NCBI GenBank assembly: GCA_010279815.1
Contig: QEOQ01000670.1
Span: 960,934 to 1,024,933 of the forward strand
Length of the DNA stretch: 64,000 nucleotides
Direction of reading: 5' to 3'
Source of the DNA: Brachionus plicatilis
Taxonomy: Eukaryota > Rotifera > Eurotatoria > Ploima > Brachionidae
Shown here: one piece after another, positions 1 through 11,160 of the stretch
How positions within the stretch are numbered: the first letter of the stretch is position 1
Layout: the number at the start of each line of letters is the position of its first letter
The notes under the pieces: model-generated
Database searches by the model: none
What the model saw: only the letters and a program-made list of their open reading frames with translations
Told to the model about the DNA's origin: nothing
Program-made: the position numbers and the translations under genes

Positions 1-803
1 GCATCCATTTGCCTACAGAACCCATGCACACAAACTAGGATTGGTCAACTCGGGATATGTGGTCAAGGAGCATGGACATGACTGGACTGAAATAGGTCGT
101 AGATCTCCTCAATTACCACAAATGTTTTTTCCTGTATCAAATAAAATTGAAATAAATAAAGGTGATGTGATTGTAGGTAGATGCACAATGAAAAATTTTG
201 TCGATAGAACAGTTCACATTGGGTAATGAATAAATGAGATAAGCTAAACAAAAGATTTTTATTTTTTTTTTAAGATCAACTGGTGACGATGAAATGTGCA
301 ATTTTTACATCATGTATTATGTAAAAGGAGACAAAATATTGAGCAATAACAACTGTTTTTCGTACGGTCCACCGTATTGGCACTTGGATAGATTCAGAGA
401 TAGCAAAGGACACGGTCTTGACATGGACAGAATGCCCAAAGATACCAGTGAAGTACCTGCAGATCAAGTTGAACAATTGAAAAATGGCGGTGGACATGGA
501 GCTCATGGAGCACATCAAAATAAGCACATGGACCACTCTATGAAAGAAGAGGACATGAGCCGTAAAGAAGACAACCAAAATGACATAGATGAATCTATGG
601 AAGAATTAAGAGAAATTTTATTAAGCAATAAAATCAAAAATCAGCTACAAGCAAGTATATTGAACTCGTTGTTGGACGAGTATGAGACTAAGTTGGGGTC
701 CATGAATGAGCCTAAGCTGGATGAAGATTCAGATGACATTGTTATGGACTTGGAAAATCTTGAGAATGAATATTATCTAAGAAAATTGCTTGGAAGTAGA
801 TAA
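1..803 (+). CDS. Phm: Peptidylglycine alpha-hydroxylating monooxygenase (PHM), 3' part
   Basis: This is the C-terminal part of a copper monooxygenase that hydroxylates the alpha carbon of glycine-extended peptides, the first step of neuropeptide C-terminal amidation in the secretory pathway. Exons are 2..222 and 275..803, with a 52-bp GT..AG intron; the start lies outside the window. The first exon reads HPFAYRTHAHKLG, which carries the paired histidines that bind the CuB copper in known PHMs. It continues into GRRSPQLPQMFFPV, and after the intron comes DEMCNFYIMYY, whose methionine is the third CuB ligand in the family. After the catalytic core there is an unusual tail of about 140 residues: first His/Gly/Met-rich (GHGAHGAHQNKHMDHSM), then strongly acidic. 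No lyase (PAL) domain or transmembrane segment follows, so this is a monofunctional PHM, as in many invertebrates. It is convergent with NudC. Confidence 0.93.
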
Positions 804-1977
804 GTTTTTATTTAACTACGGACTGATTAATTTGGCATCTATATATATTTAGTAATTTGTTGTGATATCAATTAAATCTTGTGGTTCAAAAGTCTCTATA
901 TAGATGAAAATATATTTTCTTAAACACATAATAAAAAGGTTATTTATTTAAATTTTTTATAACTTATTTTATAGAAATCGGAAAATTATCATCAATTGTA
1001 CAAAATGATTTGCAAAATTTTTAAAAATTTTTTTAAATATAATCGAACGAAAAATGTAATTCTTTTTTTTTGATACTTTGAAGCTATTTTTAAACATGCT
1101 TTGTGTATTATTTAGTGATAAAATCAAATTCACTTTTGAATAATAGTAAAACAATTGAGTTTATTTTTATTTGAATACAAAAATTAAATTAAAATAAAAT
1201 TAAAAAGAAATGTTTGAAACTTTTACAATCTTATTTTTAAATTCAAATTTTTAATATTCGAATATACTTCTACTTGAATTCATATTTGATTTCAATACTT
1301 GTATTCACAAATAACTTTTATTATACTTTCTCTTATAAAAAATAGAAAGATTCAGTATAGAGTTATTTTTAAAAGTAAATGAAAGCGTCAATGTTTTTGA
1401 CCATGTGTACTAGCTATTTATAATAATGTTCAATAAGCTAAAGCAACAAATTAAGCTTTATTTAAAAGATTATGTATTAATTGCTAATTTTTTTTCAAAG
1501 CTAAAAAAAACATTTAGCATAATGATCCAATTGCTATTTTGAATTTTGGAAATCGATAAATGATAATTGCGTGATTTAAGAGAAAATTTATTAAAATATT
1601 TAAATTTCATTTAAGTGACGAAAAGGGTGCGTTTTTTATCTTTATCTTCATAAATCAAATTTTTTGAGAAGTGATTTTATTCTATCATGGTTATTTAATA
1701 AATTGATTTATATAAAAAAATTATAAAGAATCAGTCCGAAAATTAATTTTCTTTCCAAATTTTATACAAAAAAAAAGTTGAAATAGTTATATTAGCAAAT
1801 TAAATAAGTTGAATTTAAAGTTTAAATCTATTAAAAATTAAATGATTTATATGTTTCAAGAGATGGATGAATAGAATGCATTTTTGCCTTAATATTTAAA
1901 TAAAATAATCAAATTTAATCATTTTATTAGTAAAATTATACCGTAAAAATAGAATGCAAGTTTGTTTTACAATTTAA
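804..1977. other. Convergent intergenic spacer, nothing recognised
   Basis: AT-rich spacer between the stop codons of PHM and NudC. It holds both 3' untranslated regions, with several AATAAA-like signals, and no open frame with coding character. I see no repeat or RNA gene in it. Confidence 0.6.
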
Positions 1978-2916
1978 TTAATTAAATTTGCATTTTGAAA
2001 AGTCCATTTCGGGATGTTGTTGCATGAAATTTTTGAGTACATCTTGTTTCTTTTGCTCATCTGAAGTTGGCAAACCAAGTTCTTTTTGTCGCTGGTCAAA
2101 CATCATTTTTTCTACCATTGACCTTGTCTCACCATCTAAATCAGACAATTTAGAGTTTTCCGGATTAACTTTTTTCGTATTTATCTCTGGATCACTCAAT
2201 ACCAATTTGGACCACCATTCCATTTTGTTTATTTTCTCAAAATGGATCAATATTGTTTTTCCGTCTTCCAAAGTCCACGATGAATCTTCACATTTTATTT
2301 CATGCTGTAAATCATCATCTATCAAAATTTTATTTAAGATTTTAACTCTAATATGCTTTTTAGTTATTTCAATGGCACAATCACGGCCTCTTACACGGCC
2401 AGTTTTGATAGGAATAGTTAAATCAATATCCTGAAGAGTTTGAATCCATTTATAATTCTCTAAATCAGCACCATTTCCATAATTGGGTTTCATTTTGCCT
2501 TTATCCTCCTCATCCTCTTGCTCATCAGTTTTGGTCTCAGTTTGTGGGGGTTCTTCTGATTTAGCTTTTTTTGCCTCTTCAATTTCAGCCTTAATTCTAT
2601 TAGCTTCCTCATCATTTACTTCAACAATTTTTTGGCTCTCTTCTTCCTCACGTTTTTTTTTAATCTTTTCTTTACGAATACGGTCAGCTTCTTCACGCTC
2701 CGCAACTTCTTTATCATGACGTTCATAAGCTAGCTTTTCGTACTTTTTAAATTTTTCCATGACTATTTTTTCGGCGGCACCTTTCCCGCCACCAGTGTAA
2801 AAATCACTTTTTCTAGCCAAAAAATTGAAAAATGAATCCAACACTTGGACCATTCCACCTGAATGCTGTTGGGCTAGGGTAAAAAACATACCATCGAATC
2901 TCTCTTCGTCTGACAT
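1978..2916 (-). CDS. NUDC: Nuclear migration protein NudC
   Basis: Single-exon 312-residue protein. NudC is a co-chaperone that works with Hsp90 and the Lis1/dynein pathway in nuclear movement and cytokinesis. The N terminus (RFDGMFFTLAQQHSGG, FFNFLARKSDFYTGG) is the conserved NudC N-terminal dimer region. Residues about 65-140 form a highly charged Glu/Lys coiled coil. Residues about 155-245 are the CS/p23-like domain (YKWIQTLQDIDLTIPI, WWSKLV). The C terminus MMFDQRQKELGLPTSDE and HPEMDFSKCKFN is the family signature. Length is close to the usual 330. The ATG at 2914-2916 opens the conserved MSDEERFDGMF start. It shares a 354-bp upstream region with the divergent glutamine synthetase gene. 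Confidence 0.96.
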   Translation of the reverse strand: MSDEERFDGMFFTLAQQHSGGMVQVLDSFFNFLARKSDFYTGGGKGAAEKIVMEKFKKYEKLAYERHDKEVAEREEADRIRKEKIKKKREEEESQKIVEVNDEEANRIKAEIEEAKKAKSEEPPQTETKTDEQEDEEDKGKMKPNYGNGADLENYKWIQTLQDIDLTIPIKTGRVRGRDCAIEITKKHIRVKILNKILIDDDLQHEIKCEDSSWTLEDGKTILIHFEKINKMEWWSKLVLSDPEINTKKVNPENSKLSDLDGETRSMVEKMMFDQRQKELGLPTSDEQKKQDVLKNFMQQHPEMDFSKCKFN

Positions 2917-3193
2917 TTTTTTGTAAATAGTAACTTTTTGAAATTAAATAAAAATGAGGTTTTTTATTTATTCGATTAATTTCTAGAAATTTTATCACTT
3001 TTTATAAAGTGTTGTTATGGTGTCTTAATGGTCTGAAATTTCAAGTGCAATAAAAAATTGACATAAGAGCCAGTTTTTTTATTTTTAACTGAATAAATTT
3101 TAAATTTAAATATAAAAAGATGTTGAACAATTTTCTTTTGTTATTGTAAGAACTTATCAAATTTGAATAGAGTTCTAAGCTTATGGAAAATAC

Positions 3194-3200
3194 TATAAAA
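3194..3200 (+). promoter_or_regulatory. TATA box of glutamine synthetase copy 1
   Basis: TATAAAA lies about 70 bp before the ATG at 3271, a plausible core-promoter distance with a short 5' leader. The assignment is by motif and spacing only; the local sequence is very AT-rich, so a chance match is possible. Confidence 0.4.
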
Positions 3201-3270
3201 AAAGCGTTTTAAAACAAATTCAAATTTTATAAATTTTTACTTTTTAAGCTAAAAAAAATCAGTTTGAAAA

Positions 3271-4383
3271 ATGTCCAACCCAATGCTAAGCAATCCGTCT
3301 GCCACGGACAAAAATGTATTGAAAAAGTACTTGGACTTGCCTCAACCAAATGATAAAATTTTGGCAACATACATTTGGATAGATGGTACAGGCGAGAATC
3401 TCAGATCTAAAACAATGACTGTTGATTTTTCACCAAAAGAAGTAAATGAATTGCCATGGTGGAATTATGACGGCTCATCAACAAGCCAAGCCGAAGGATC
3501 TAATTCAGATGTTTACCTAAAACCAGTGTCCATTTTTAAAGATCCATTTCTTCTTGGTCAAAATATCTTGGTAATGTGTGAAACATACAAATATGACAAG
3601 ACACCGACAGAAACAAACAAGAGAGCTTTGTGTTTAGATGCCATGGTTAAAGCCAAAGAAAACGAGCCTTGGTTCGGCATAGAACAAGAATACAGTTTGA
3701 TGGACAGAGATGGTTGGCCTTTTGGATGGCCAAAACCGCATGGTTACCCACAACCACAAGGTCCGTACTATTGCTCAGTCGGAGCTGATAGATCATATGG
3801 TCGTGATGTAGTGGATGCTCATTACAAGGCTTGTTTGTACGCTGGAGTGAAAATATGTGGAATTAATGGCGAAGTGATGCCATCTCAATGGGAATTTCAA
3901 GTGGGACCATGTGAAGGCATCAATGCTGGTGATCATTTGTGGATGGGTAGATACATATTGCACAGAGTGGCCGAAGAGTTCGGAATAGTGGTCACATTTG
4001 ATCCAAAGCCGATCTCTGGCAATTGGAATGGAGCTGGTGCACACACAAACTATTCGACCAAAGAAATGAGAGAAGAAGGAGGCATCAAAGTAATAGAAGA
4101 AGCAATTGAAAAGTTGGCCAAGAGACACGAGAAACACATTCAGGTGTATGATCCAAAAGGAGGATTGGACAACAGTCGACGATTGACTGGACATCATGAA
4201 ACATCGTCTATTGCTGAATTTAGTGCAGGTGTTGCCAATAGAGGATGCAGTATTCGTATACCGAGAAGTGTAGGCGAACAAAAAAAAGGTTATTTGGAAG
4301 ATAGACGACCGGCTTCTAATTGTGATCCCTATTCAGTAACTGAAATGCTTGTTCGAACCACTGTTTTAAATGAAACTGATTAA
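3271..4383 (+). CDS. GLUL: Glutamine synthetase, copy 1
   Basis: Single-exon 370-residue cytosolic type II glutamine synthetase, which makes glutamine from glutamate, ammonia and ATP. Visible family motifs: [13 protein letters not shown] and [10 protein letters not shown] in the beta-grasp domain, [19 protein letters not shown] and [10 protein letters not shown] around the metal and glutamate sites, [39 protein letters not shown], and [20 protein letters not shown] near the C terminus. Length matches animal enzymes. It is one of three copies in this window. Against copies 2 and 3 it differs at S7A, I30V, V58A, S72Y and E114A; residues 115-364 are identical in all three. There is no targeting peptide. 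S72 in DGSSTSQA replaces the Tyr of the other two copies. Confidence 0.98.
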   Translation: MSNPMLSNPSATDKNVLKKYLDLPQPNDKILATYIWIDGTGENLRSKTMTVDFSPKEVNELPWWNYDGSSTSQAEGSNSDVYLKPVSIFKDPFLLGQNILVMCETYKYDKTPTETNKRALCLDAMVKAKENEPWFGIEQEYSLMDRDGWPFGWPKPHGYPQPQGPYYCSVGADRSYGRDVVDAHYKACLYAGVKICGINGEVMPSQWEFQVGPCEGINAGDHLWMGRYILHRVAEEFGIVVTFDPKPISGNWNGAGAHTNYSTKEMREEGGIKVIEEAIEKLAKRHEKHIQVYDPKGGLDNSRRLTGHHETSSIAEFSAGVANRGCSIRIPRSVGEQKKGYLEDRRPASNCDPYSVTEMLVRTTVLNETD

Positions 4384-6036
<1,653 letters not shown>

Positions 6037-7392
6037 AAATTTGGATGAAATGGAATTTTATGTTTGTAAATAAATAAAATTTTAAAATCTAGGAATATTA
6101 ATTGCATGAGTGTATTTTGTAAATCAATTTTATTTCTTTTATTTCATCGAATAGACAATCTGAGTTTATTTTTCAAGAATTTTCAATACATTCAAAATAA
6201 ATAAATTTTGCTAAACTTTTTAAATATTTAAACTAAAATTTTCCAAACCAAAACTAAATGCTTGATGTTTCTAACTTTGTAAAATATTTTTTTTTATCTT
6301 TATTATTAAAATTAATGTAGCAAGAATTTATCTGGATAAGTCTAGTATTAATAAGCCAGACTAGGCCAGATAAAGATAAATAAAAATAGTATATTGGATA
6401 CAATCTAGAATAAACTAAATTTTAGTGTTGGGAAAAGGAGTGATGGTGCCATTGGCAAAATCATATCTTTTAGCTGTTCATGCGAAAAGAACAAAATGAT
6501 TTACAAATTATTAAAAATTAGTTTTGTGAACTTTTATTAATTTTTTTTTTATTAATTTTGAGTTTCCCCGAGTTTGTTCGAATAGCTTTCGTTTTAAACA
6601 CTCTACTGTCAAGCTACAGACTAATCTTTAAAAATTAGATAAAATTTTGAAAAAAAATCAATTAAAAAGAAAATATGTTAGATATAATTAAAATTAAAAC
6701 GAAAAAAAAGCTATAAAATTTGGAGGCCAACCGATTGATTGGAATCAGTCAATACTACTAATGTTATTGTGGAACTTCTAAAACTGAATAAGGTATTTAG
6801 TTCTAATTAATAAAGCGAGTTTGGTTCCTCTACATTGAAATTTTTTTAACATTGTTTTTTGATGAGCGCGGACAAAACTAGGGCTACTTGAAATTATTGA
6901 CTTTTACTGTGTAGTCTAGCATACGGAATTGAAATGACATTCGAAGGTTTACTTTAGTCCGAAAAGAGAAAACTGTGGTACCTAAAAAAGGTGATTTATA
7001 AAGAGCAAGTATTTGATTTATCAGTATTTACAACAAGATTTTAATTTTTTAAAGTTAAATTAACAGTATTTTATTTATTTATTAATGTTATAATTAAAAT
7101 TTAGCATATTAAAATAAATATTTTGACAAATTTTCCAATTTCGACATTTTGAGAGAAAGCAACAAGTTTTACTGACTAGAGTAGATAGTGTTTTAAAGAG
7201 ATTTTAATTTTTCTAAATAAATTTGCTCCAGTGGATGATAATATTAATAGTAGCCAAATAGAAAATAGTTTTATACAATGGTTTAATAACTGTTTTTTTT
7301 TTCATTAGCATGCTTACTCTAGCACATTGATTATGTCAACCAAACTTCAAGTTTTTGTTCTCACTGAAAAAAAACACCGAATTAATAATGTT
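6037..7392. other. Intergenic spacer downstream of PCNA
   Basis: AT-rich region without a supported gene. A short minus-strand open stretch near 6425-6480 could be a terminal exon, but nothing upstream joins to it convincingly. Confidence 0.5.
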
Positions 7393-7400
7393 GGAATAAG

Positions 7401-7923
7401 GGCAAATTGAAGTTTGAGATCAAGATCAAAAGATCTAAATATTAATTGTAATATTTTTTTTAATGATAGAGAAAAACAAATTTTTTCAAAAGCAATTAAT
7501 TGACATGTCTTATTAAGTTAATTTTCATATTTAAAATTTTAAACTGTCCCTTTTTATAGAACTTTGATATGTTTAAATATCTTAATTGATTTTAATTTAA
7601 AGACAAAAAAATTTACTGTTTTAAAATTTTAAATTTTTTTTTGTGGAAAAAAAAAATTATTTCAGTTTGAATGAATTGATATAAAAGTTATAGATTTGAA
7701 TTTGTGAATTAACTTAACCTGAATTATTTAAATTATTGATTGTTTTTGTTAAATAAATTAGAGATCAATCATTTTGATGTTAATTTGATATTATTAGACA
7801 TAACATGTCTAGTAATGTTTAGTATTTATTTCTTAAAAATTATTAAAATAATTAGATTAATTAAGTTTTAAAATTTTAAATGCCCTTTTTGATCTAAAAT
7901 TTGATCTGAAACTTCAATTTGCC
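7401..7923. mobile_element. Foldback MITE with 8-bp target duplication
   Basis: A 523-bp non-coding element. Its ends are inverted repeats: GGCAAATTGAAGTTT at 7401 and AAACTTCAATTTGCC ending at 7923, with looser complementarity further in (GATC-rich, then TTAAAATTTTAAA). It is flanked on both sides by the direct repeat GGAATAAG (7393-7400 and 7924-7931), a target-site duplication. No transposase frame is present, so it is non-autonomous. An 8-bp duplication fits hAT-like elements, but the superfamily is not settled. Confidence 0.8.
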
Positions 7924-7931
7924 GGAATAAG

Positions 7932-8911
7932 TCCTTTTTTGGGAAAAATACAACAGTGACATTTAGGTATAGCCAGAGATTACCTAATTTTCAAAAGTGA
8001 TGCAATAAATATTATAAAATGGACATCATGTTTACAGATTACTAAGCATTTTATAAAGTTTTTCATTTAAAACTCATTTAAAAACTTGAAATATATGGTA
8101 TTTGTGATAATTTGTTTTTGTGGATGAATTTAAATATAATTTTAAAAATTTAAAAATTTCAATTATAATAGTTTTGAAAAAAGTTGAACAAATGCTGGCC
8201 AAAAAATTTCTCTCTTAATTTCTATTTATATTTTAGAAAAAATGAAATATAAATTATAAACTGCTATTATTTAAATTTTTTAGGAAAATGATTACTTTTT
8301 CAAATGATTTTTAAAAATTTTTTGAAAATTTGAGCATTCATAATAAAAAATTTATAAAATTTTTGTGAGTTCAACCCCCGCGAGAATTTTAAATGCTTCA
8401 TTCAAATTAAAAAAATAATTAGGCAGAAAAAAAGAGAGAAAAGATTGCGTGACTTTAAAATTTACTCAAAACGGAAGGTTTTCAAATTAAATGCCATGCG
8501 TCTGAAATTTAAAGATTTGACTCTTATTTATTTTGGTAAAGCGATACAAAAGCAATTTAGCTTTACAAATAACAAGATTTTAAATTTAAGCATCGTATTC
8601 CATGATACCTGAGAACAAATTTTCCATAAATAAAATAACCATAGAAATTTAACTAAAAACTTCAAATTAGCAAATTTATTTATATAATTTGTTTGATATA
8701 TATATATATAAATAATCTTACGTACATATTATATAGTTGCTATTTATTTACTAAGGCCTAGTTACTTTTTCTTGCTAGTTGCTTAGGTAAGAGAAAAATA
8801 ATTTTCTCATTGATTATATTCGGTTGAAGGGCTCAATCTTTTTGCTGAATCGTTTTTTACTACTTTATTTTTTAATTGGAAAGCGAAATGAAAATTTGAA
8901 AAATTTTCAGC
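7932..8911. other. Intergenic spacer
   Basis: AT-rich spacer before the small gene at 8912, with a (TA)n run near 8696-8711. Nothing else is recognised. Confidence 0.55.
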
Positions 8912-9541
8912 ATGGAGAAATATTTGACCAAACAAGAGTTTGACAATTTAATTGGTAGCTGGCACCCACGAGGGTTTCACGGTCACTTTCGAGCAAAATC
9001 TCGTATTGATTTGTCGAATTTGTACCGACAAAAAGCCAAACCATCACCACCTGTTATATTCCTAAAGCGCCAAAACGATGATGCAACTAAGCACAATTTT
9101 TCCAAACACGACAATCGCCAAGACATCCTCAACAATCCGTTGATGTTCGGCTCTGGTTTGGGCAAAAAAAAAATAGACAGCATCAACAAAAACCGATGGA
9201 ATCCGGAGTTCATTGGTTGGTGTGAAGAGACCGGACGGGACCGATTTAAAAAAACCATTTACCAGAGAGATTTCTGTCAAAGTGGACAAATTGATTCAAA
9301 ATTATTGTCAGCAAGGAAAAATATAGACCGTCCTGTATCGACTTACACAATGAACTATTCGAATGGGGACACTGGTGTTGACACTTATAGAGAAATTAGA
9401 AAGGATACATATCAGAGATTTATTCAAAAAAATAGAGCAAAAAGTTGTGTTCCAGGTGAGCGCAGCAGTGTTGCTGGATGTATGGTCTGGTGTGATAAAA
9501 TAGCACCTAAACAAGCAGAAAAAACTCAGTCGAACAATTGA
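8912..9541 (+). CDS. Uncharacterised 209-residue protein
   Basis: Single-exon frame with balanced composition and higher GC than its surroundings, so a real gene is likely. I do not recognise the family. The protein is basic and hydrophilic, with no signal peptide or membrane segment. It is rich in Arg, Lys, Asn and aromatic residues, with short segments such as SWHPRGFHGHF, PLMFGSGLGKKK and YTMNYSNGDTGVDTYREI. That small, basic, aromatic-dotted look resembles short ciliary or sperm microtubule-inner proteins, but this is only an impression. The start at 8912 is the first in-frame ATG. The stop is followed within about 100 bp by AATAAA-like signals. Confidence 0.7.
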   Translation: MEKYLTKQEFDNLIGSWHPRGFHGHFRAKSRIDLSNLYRQKAKPSPPVIFLKRQNDDATKHNFSKHDNRQDILNNPLMFGSGLGKKKIDSINKNRWNPEFIGWCEETGRDRFKKTIYQRDFCQSGQIDSKLLSARKNIDRPVSTYTMNYSNGDTGVDTYREIRKDTYQRFIQKNRAKSCVPGERSSVAGCMVWCDKIAPKQAEKTQSNN

Positions 9542-9780
9542 TTATTTTATTAAGGCTTTAAATTTTGTTTTTAATTTGTAAATAGGTTTTTTAGAAAAAA
9601 ATTTACATCTTATTTTAATTATAATTTTGGAGGCAAAATAAAATTTTTTTTTCTCTATTAAAATAAGAAATTCTTATTCATTTAAATTTGCTATAATTAG
9701 AGAAAAATTGTTTGAAAATTTTATTTTAATTTTGAATAAAAATTTAAATATTTAATAAAAAAACCTTTAAAAAAATGATT

Positions 9781-9879
9781 AAAAGTCTATAAACATTTGT
9801 CAGACAATGTAGGCAATCAAATAATCATTTTAGTCATGATTAAAATATGATTTGTTGTAATCATTCAAACTAGACTTTT
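9781..9879 (-). ncRNA. Candidate box C/D snoRNA, B-type, array unit 1
   Basis: Minus-strand unit closed by a perfect 9-bp inverted repeat (AAAAGTCTA at 9781-9789 and TAGACTTTT at 9871-9879). It has box-D CTGA (complement at 9800-9803) preceded by the same guide-like segment TTGCCTACATTGT as the RPL38 intron 3 snoRNA. A box C-like ATGATTA lies at 9858-9864. The distance between stem and box D is longer than usual, so the exact 3' end is uncertain. Confidence 0.5.
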
Positions 9880-9959
9880 TAAATGTTTTGTCATATTAGG
9901 CAAAGGAAATGAAAATAATCATTAAATTTTCATCAAAAGTTTGTGAATCATTCAAAACT

Positions 9960-10050
9960 AAAGCATTTAAATCAGACTTAAAATTGTAGTCTCAACATTT
10001 TGAATTCAATGAAGAGGTGTCATTAAATGGTCATCATTTATAATGCATTC
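9960..10050 (-). ncRNA. Candidate box C/D snoRNA, A-type, array unit 1
   Basis: On the minus strand, box C ATGATGA (complement at 10031-10037) is followed by a conserved stretch of about 45 nt shared with the RPL38 intron 2 snoRNA. It ends at box D CTGA (complement at 9972-9975). A short GCATT/AATGC terminal stem closes it. Confidence 0.6.
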
Positions 10051-10178
10051 AATTTTACGGGATCGAGATTAAAAATGCTTTTTTTATTTAATTTTTTATT
10101 ATAAATAAAAATCTATCAATTAACTTGAAAATAAACTTAAAAATATAAATAATTGAAAATATATGGGTTCTTTAAACG

Positions 10179-10277
10179 AAAAGTCTATAAACATTTGTCA
10201 GACAATGTAGGCAATCAAATAATCATTTTAGTCATGATTAAAATATGATTTGTTGTAATCATTCAAACTAGACTTTT
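10179..10277 (-). ncRNA. Candidate box C/D snoRNA, B-type, array unit 2
   Basis: Same structure as the B-type unit at 9781: a 9-bp AAAAGTCTA/TAGACTTTT stem and a CTGA box D next to TTGCCTACATTGT. Confidence 0.5.
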
Positions 10278-10357
10278 TAAATGTTTTGTCATATTAGGCA
10301 AAGGAAATGAAAATAATCATTAAATTTTCATCAAAAGTTTGTGAATCATTCAAAACT

Positions 10358-10448
10358 GAAGCATTTAAATCAGACTTAAAATTGTAGTCTCAACATTTTG
10401 AATTCAATGAAGAGGTGTCATTAAATGGTCATCATTTATAATGCATTC
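10358..10448 (-). ncRNA. Candidate box C/D snoRNA, A-type, array unit 2
   Basis: Box C ATGATGA (complement at 10429-10435) and box D CTGA (complement at 10370-10373), closed by a GCATT/AATGC stem. The core matches the RPL38 intron 2 snoRNA. The only clear difference from unit 1 (G at 10358) falls in the outer stem. Confidence 0.6.
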
Positions 10449-10533
10449 AATTTTACGGGATCGAGATTAAAAAATTATTTTTTTTTAAATTTTATTTCTG
10501 ATAAAATCAAATCAAAAATTTTATTTTAATTTT

Positions 10534-11135
10534 TTAATTTGATTTCTTTTTTTTGCTCAACTCAATAACATCAATTCCTAAAATAAAAAAAATTAATTTT
10601 TCTGAATTTTAATTAAATTAAATTTTTTAGTTAATCAGACAATGTAGGCAATCAAATAATCACGGGTATCATTATTATTGATAGTTTTATGCATCAATTT
10701 AACTAAAATTTAAAATAAAAAAAAAAAATTTACCTGGTGGCAGAGATTGCTTTAGTTTATCGGCTTTTTCGTTATCTTCGACAACTAATGTGTACAAAAA
10801 TCGACTGCATCGGACTTTGAATTTTACATTATCTTTATTTTTCTTGATCTTGATCGCTTAAATGATAACTTTTAAAAAATTTCAATTAAAGTTTGATCAG
10901 AGTCTTTCAGATTTATTTTAAAGTTTCAACATTTTGAATTCAATGAAGAGGTGTCATTAAATGGTCATCATTAAGGACTCTGATTTAAATCTAAACTAAT
11001 AATTACATTTTACATCTTTTCGTTTAACAGTGACCAAAAAGTCTTTGATTTCTTTAATTTGTCTTGGCTAAACTCAAATAAAAAAATTACTATAAACAGG
11101 ATTATATGTGGTCTATTTGGACCAAAATTTACCAT
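10534..11135 (-). CDS. RPL38: 60S ribosomal protein L38
   Basis: A four-exon gene with no long open frame, reconstructed from the sequence. Exons in reading order are 11133..11135 (ATG only), 11007..11067, 10734..10856 and 10534..10577. All introns are GT..AG and the frame is kept throughout, giving 76 residues. The protein begins [17 protein letters not shown], continues with [18 protein letters not shown] and [18 protein letters not shown], and ends [18 protein letters not shown]. These match eukaryotic L38 closely; the vertebrate protein has 70 residues, and the extra length is a basic tail. The lone-ATG first exon is common in ribosomal protein genes. Introns 2 (10857-11006) and 3 (10578-10733) are longer than is typical here, and each contains a box C/D snoRNA unit. 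The gene is divergent from the FKBP6-like gene. Confidence 0.95.
10626..10707 (-). ncRNA. Box C/D snoRNA in RPL38 intron 3 (B-type)
   Basis: An 82-nt unit closed by a perfect 9-bp stem (TTTAGTTAA/TTAACTAAA). Box C-like TTGATGC (complement at 10691-10697) lies just inside the 5' stem, and box D CTGA (complement at 10635-10638) just before the 3' stem. The segment before box D, TTGCCTACATTGT, would guide 2'-O-methylation of the base paired to the fifth nucleotide upstream of the box. It is complementary to ACAATGTAGG(T/C)AA, which I recall from the 28S rRNA just before the conserved GGGAAGTCGGCAA. It sits on the sense strand of its host intron. Confidence 0.82.
10896..10984 (-). ncRNA. Box C/D snoRNA in RPL38 intron 2 (A-type)
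   Basis: An 89-nt unit closed by a perfect 9-bp stem, ATCAGAGTC/GACTCTGAT. It has a consensus box C ATGATGA (complement at 10965-10971) 4 nt inside the stem. Box D CTGA (complement at 10907-10910) lies 2 nt from the other strand of the stem. An internal stretch, CTTCATTGAATT, is complementary to AATTCAATGAAG, which I recall from a conserved 28S segment. The core is repeated in both downstream array units, while the stem and the D-box flank differ there. Confidence 0.88.
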
Positions 11136-11160
11136 TCTTGGTTGAACAAATTTCTAACAA

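Larger units (their letters stand above)
9781..10075 (-). repeat. Tandem snoRNA-bearing repeat, unit 1
   Basis: A unit of about 295 bp repeated almost exactly at 10179..10473, offset by 398 bp. I see one clear base difference (A/G at 9960 versus 10358), while the 103-bp spacer between units is unrelated low-complexity sequence. Read on the minus strand, the unit carries the conserved cores of the two box C/D RNAs found in the RPL38 introns. A third possible unit lies between them (9885..9958), with a GTTTTG/CAAAAC stem and degenerate boxes. Confidence 0.85.
10179..10473 (-). repeat. Tandem snoRNA-bearing repeat, unit 2
   Basis: Second copy of the unit at 9781..10075, ending only about 60 bp from the RPL38 stop codon. 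On the minus strand it follows the RPL38 coding region, so it could lie in the same primary transcript. Confidence 0.85.

Noticed and set aside
3793..4281. Long antisense frame opposite glutamine synthetase copy 1 (and the like at 38928-39332 and 41945-42349)
   Set aside because: It exists only because the three coding strands are nearly identical; the translation has no family resemblance and mirrors codon bias.
6420..6480. Minus-strand stretch reading KRYDFANGTITPFPNTKI before a stop, possible last exon
   Set aside because: No upstream exon, promoter or family match could be found; may be chance.
9781..10473. CRISPR-like array
   Set aside because: Only two long units, a eukaryotic context, and unit content that is snoRNA-like.
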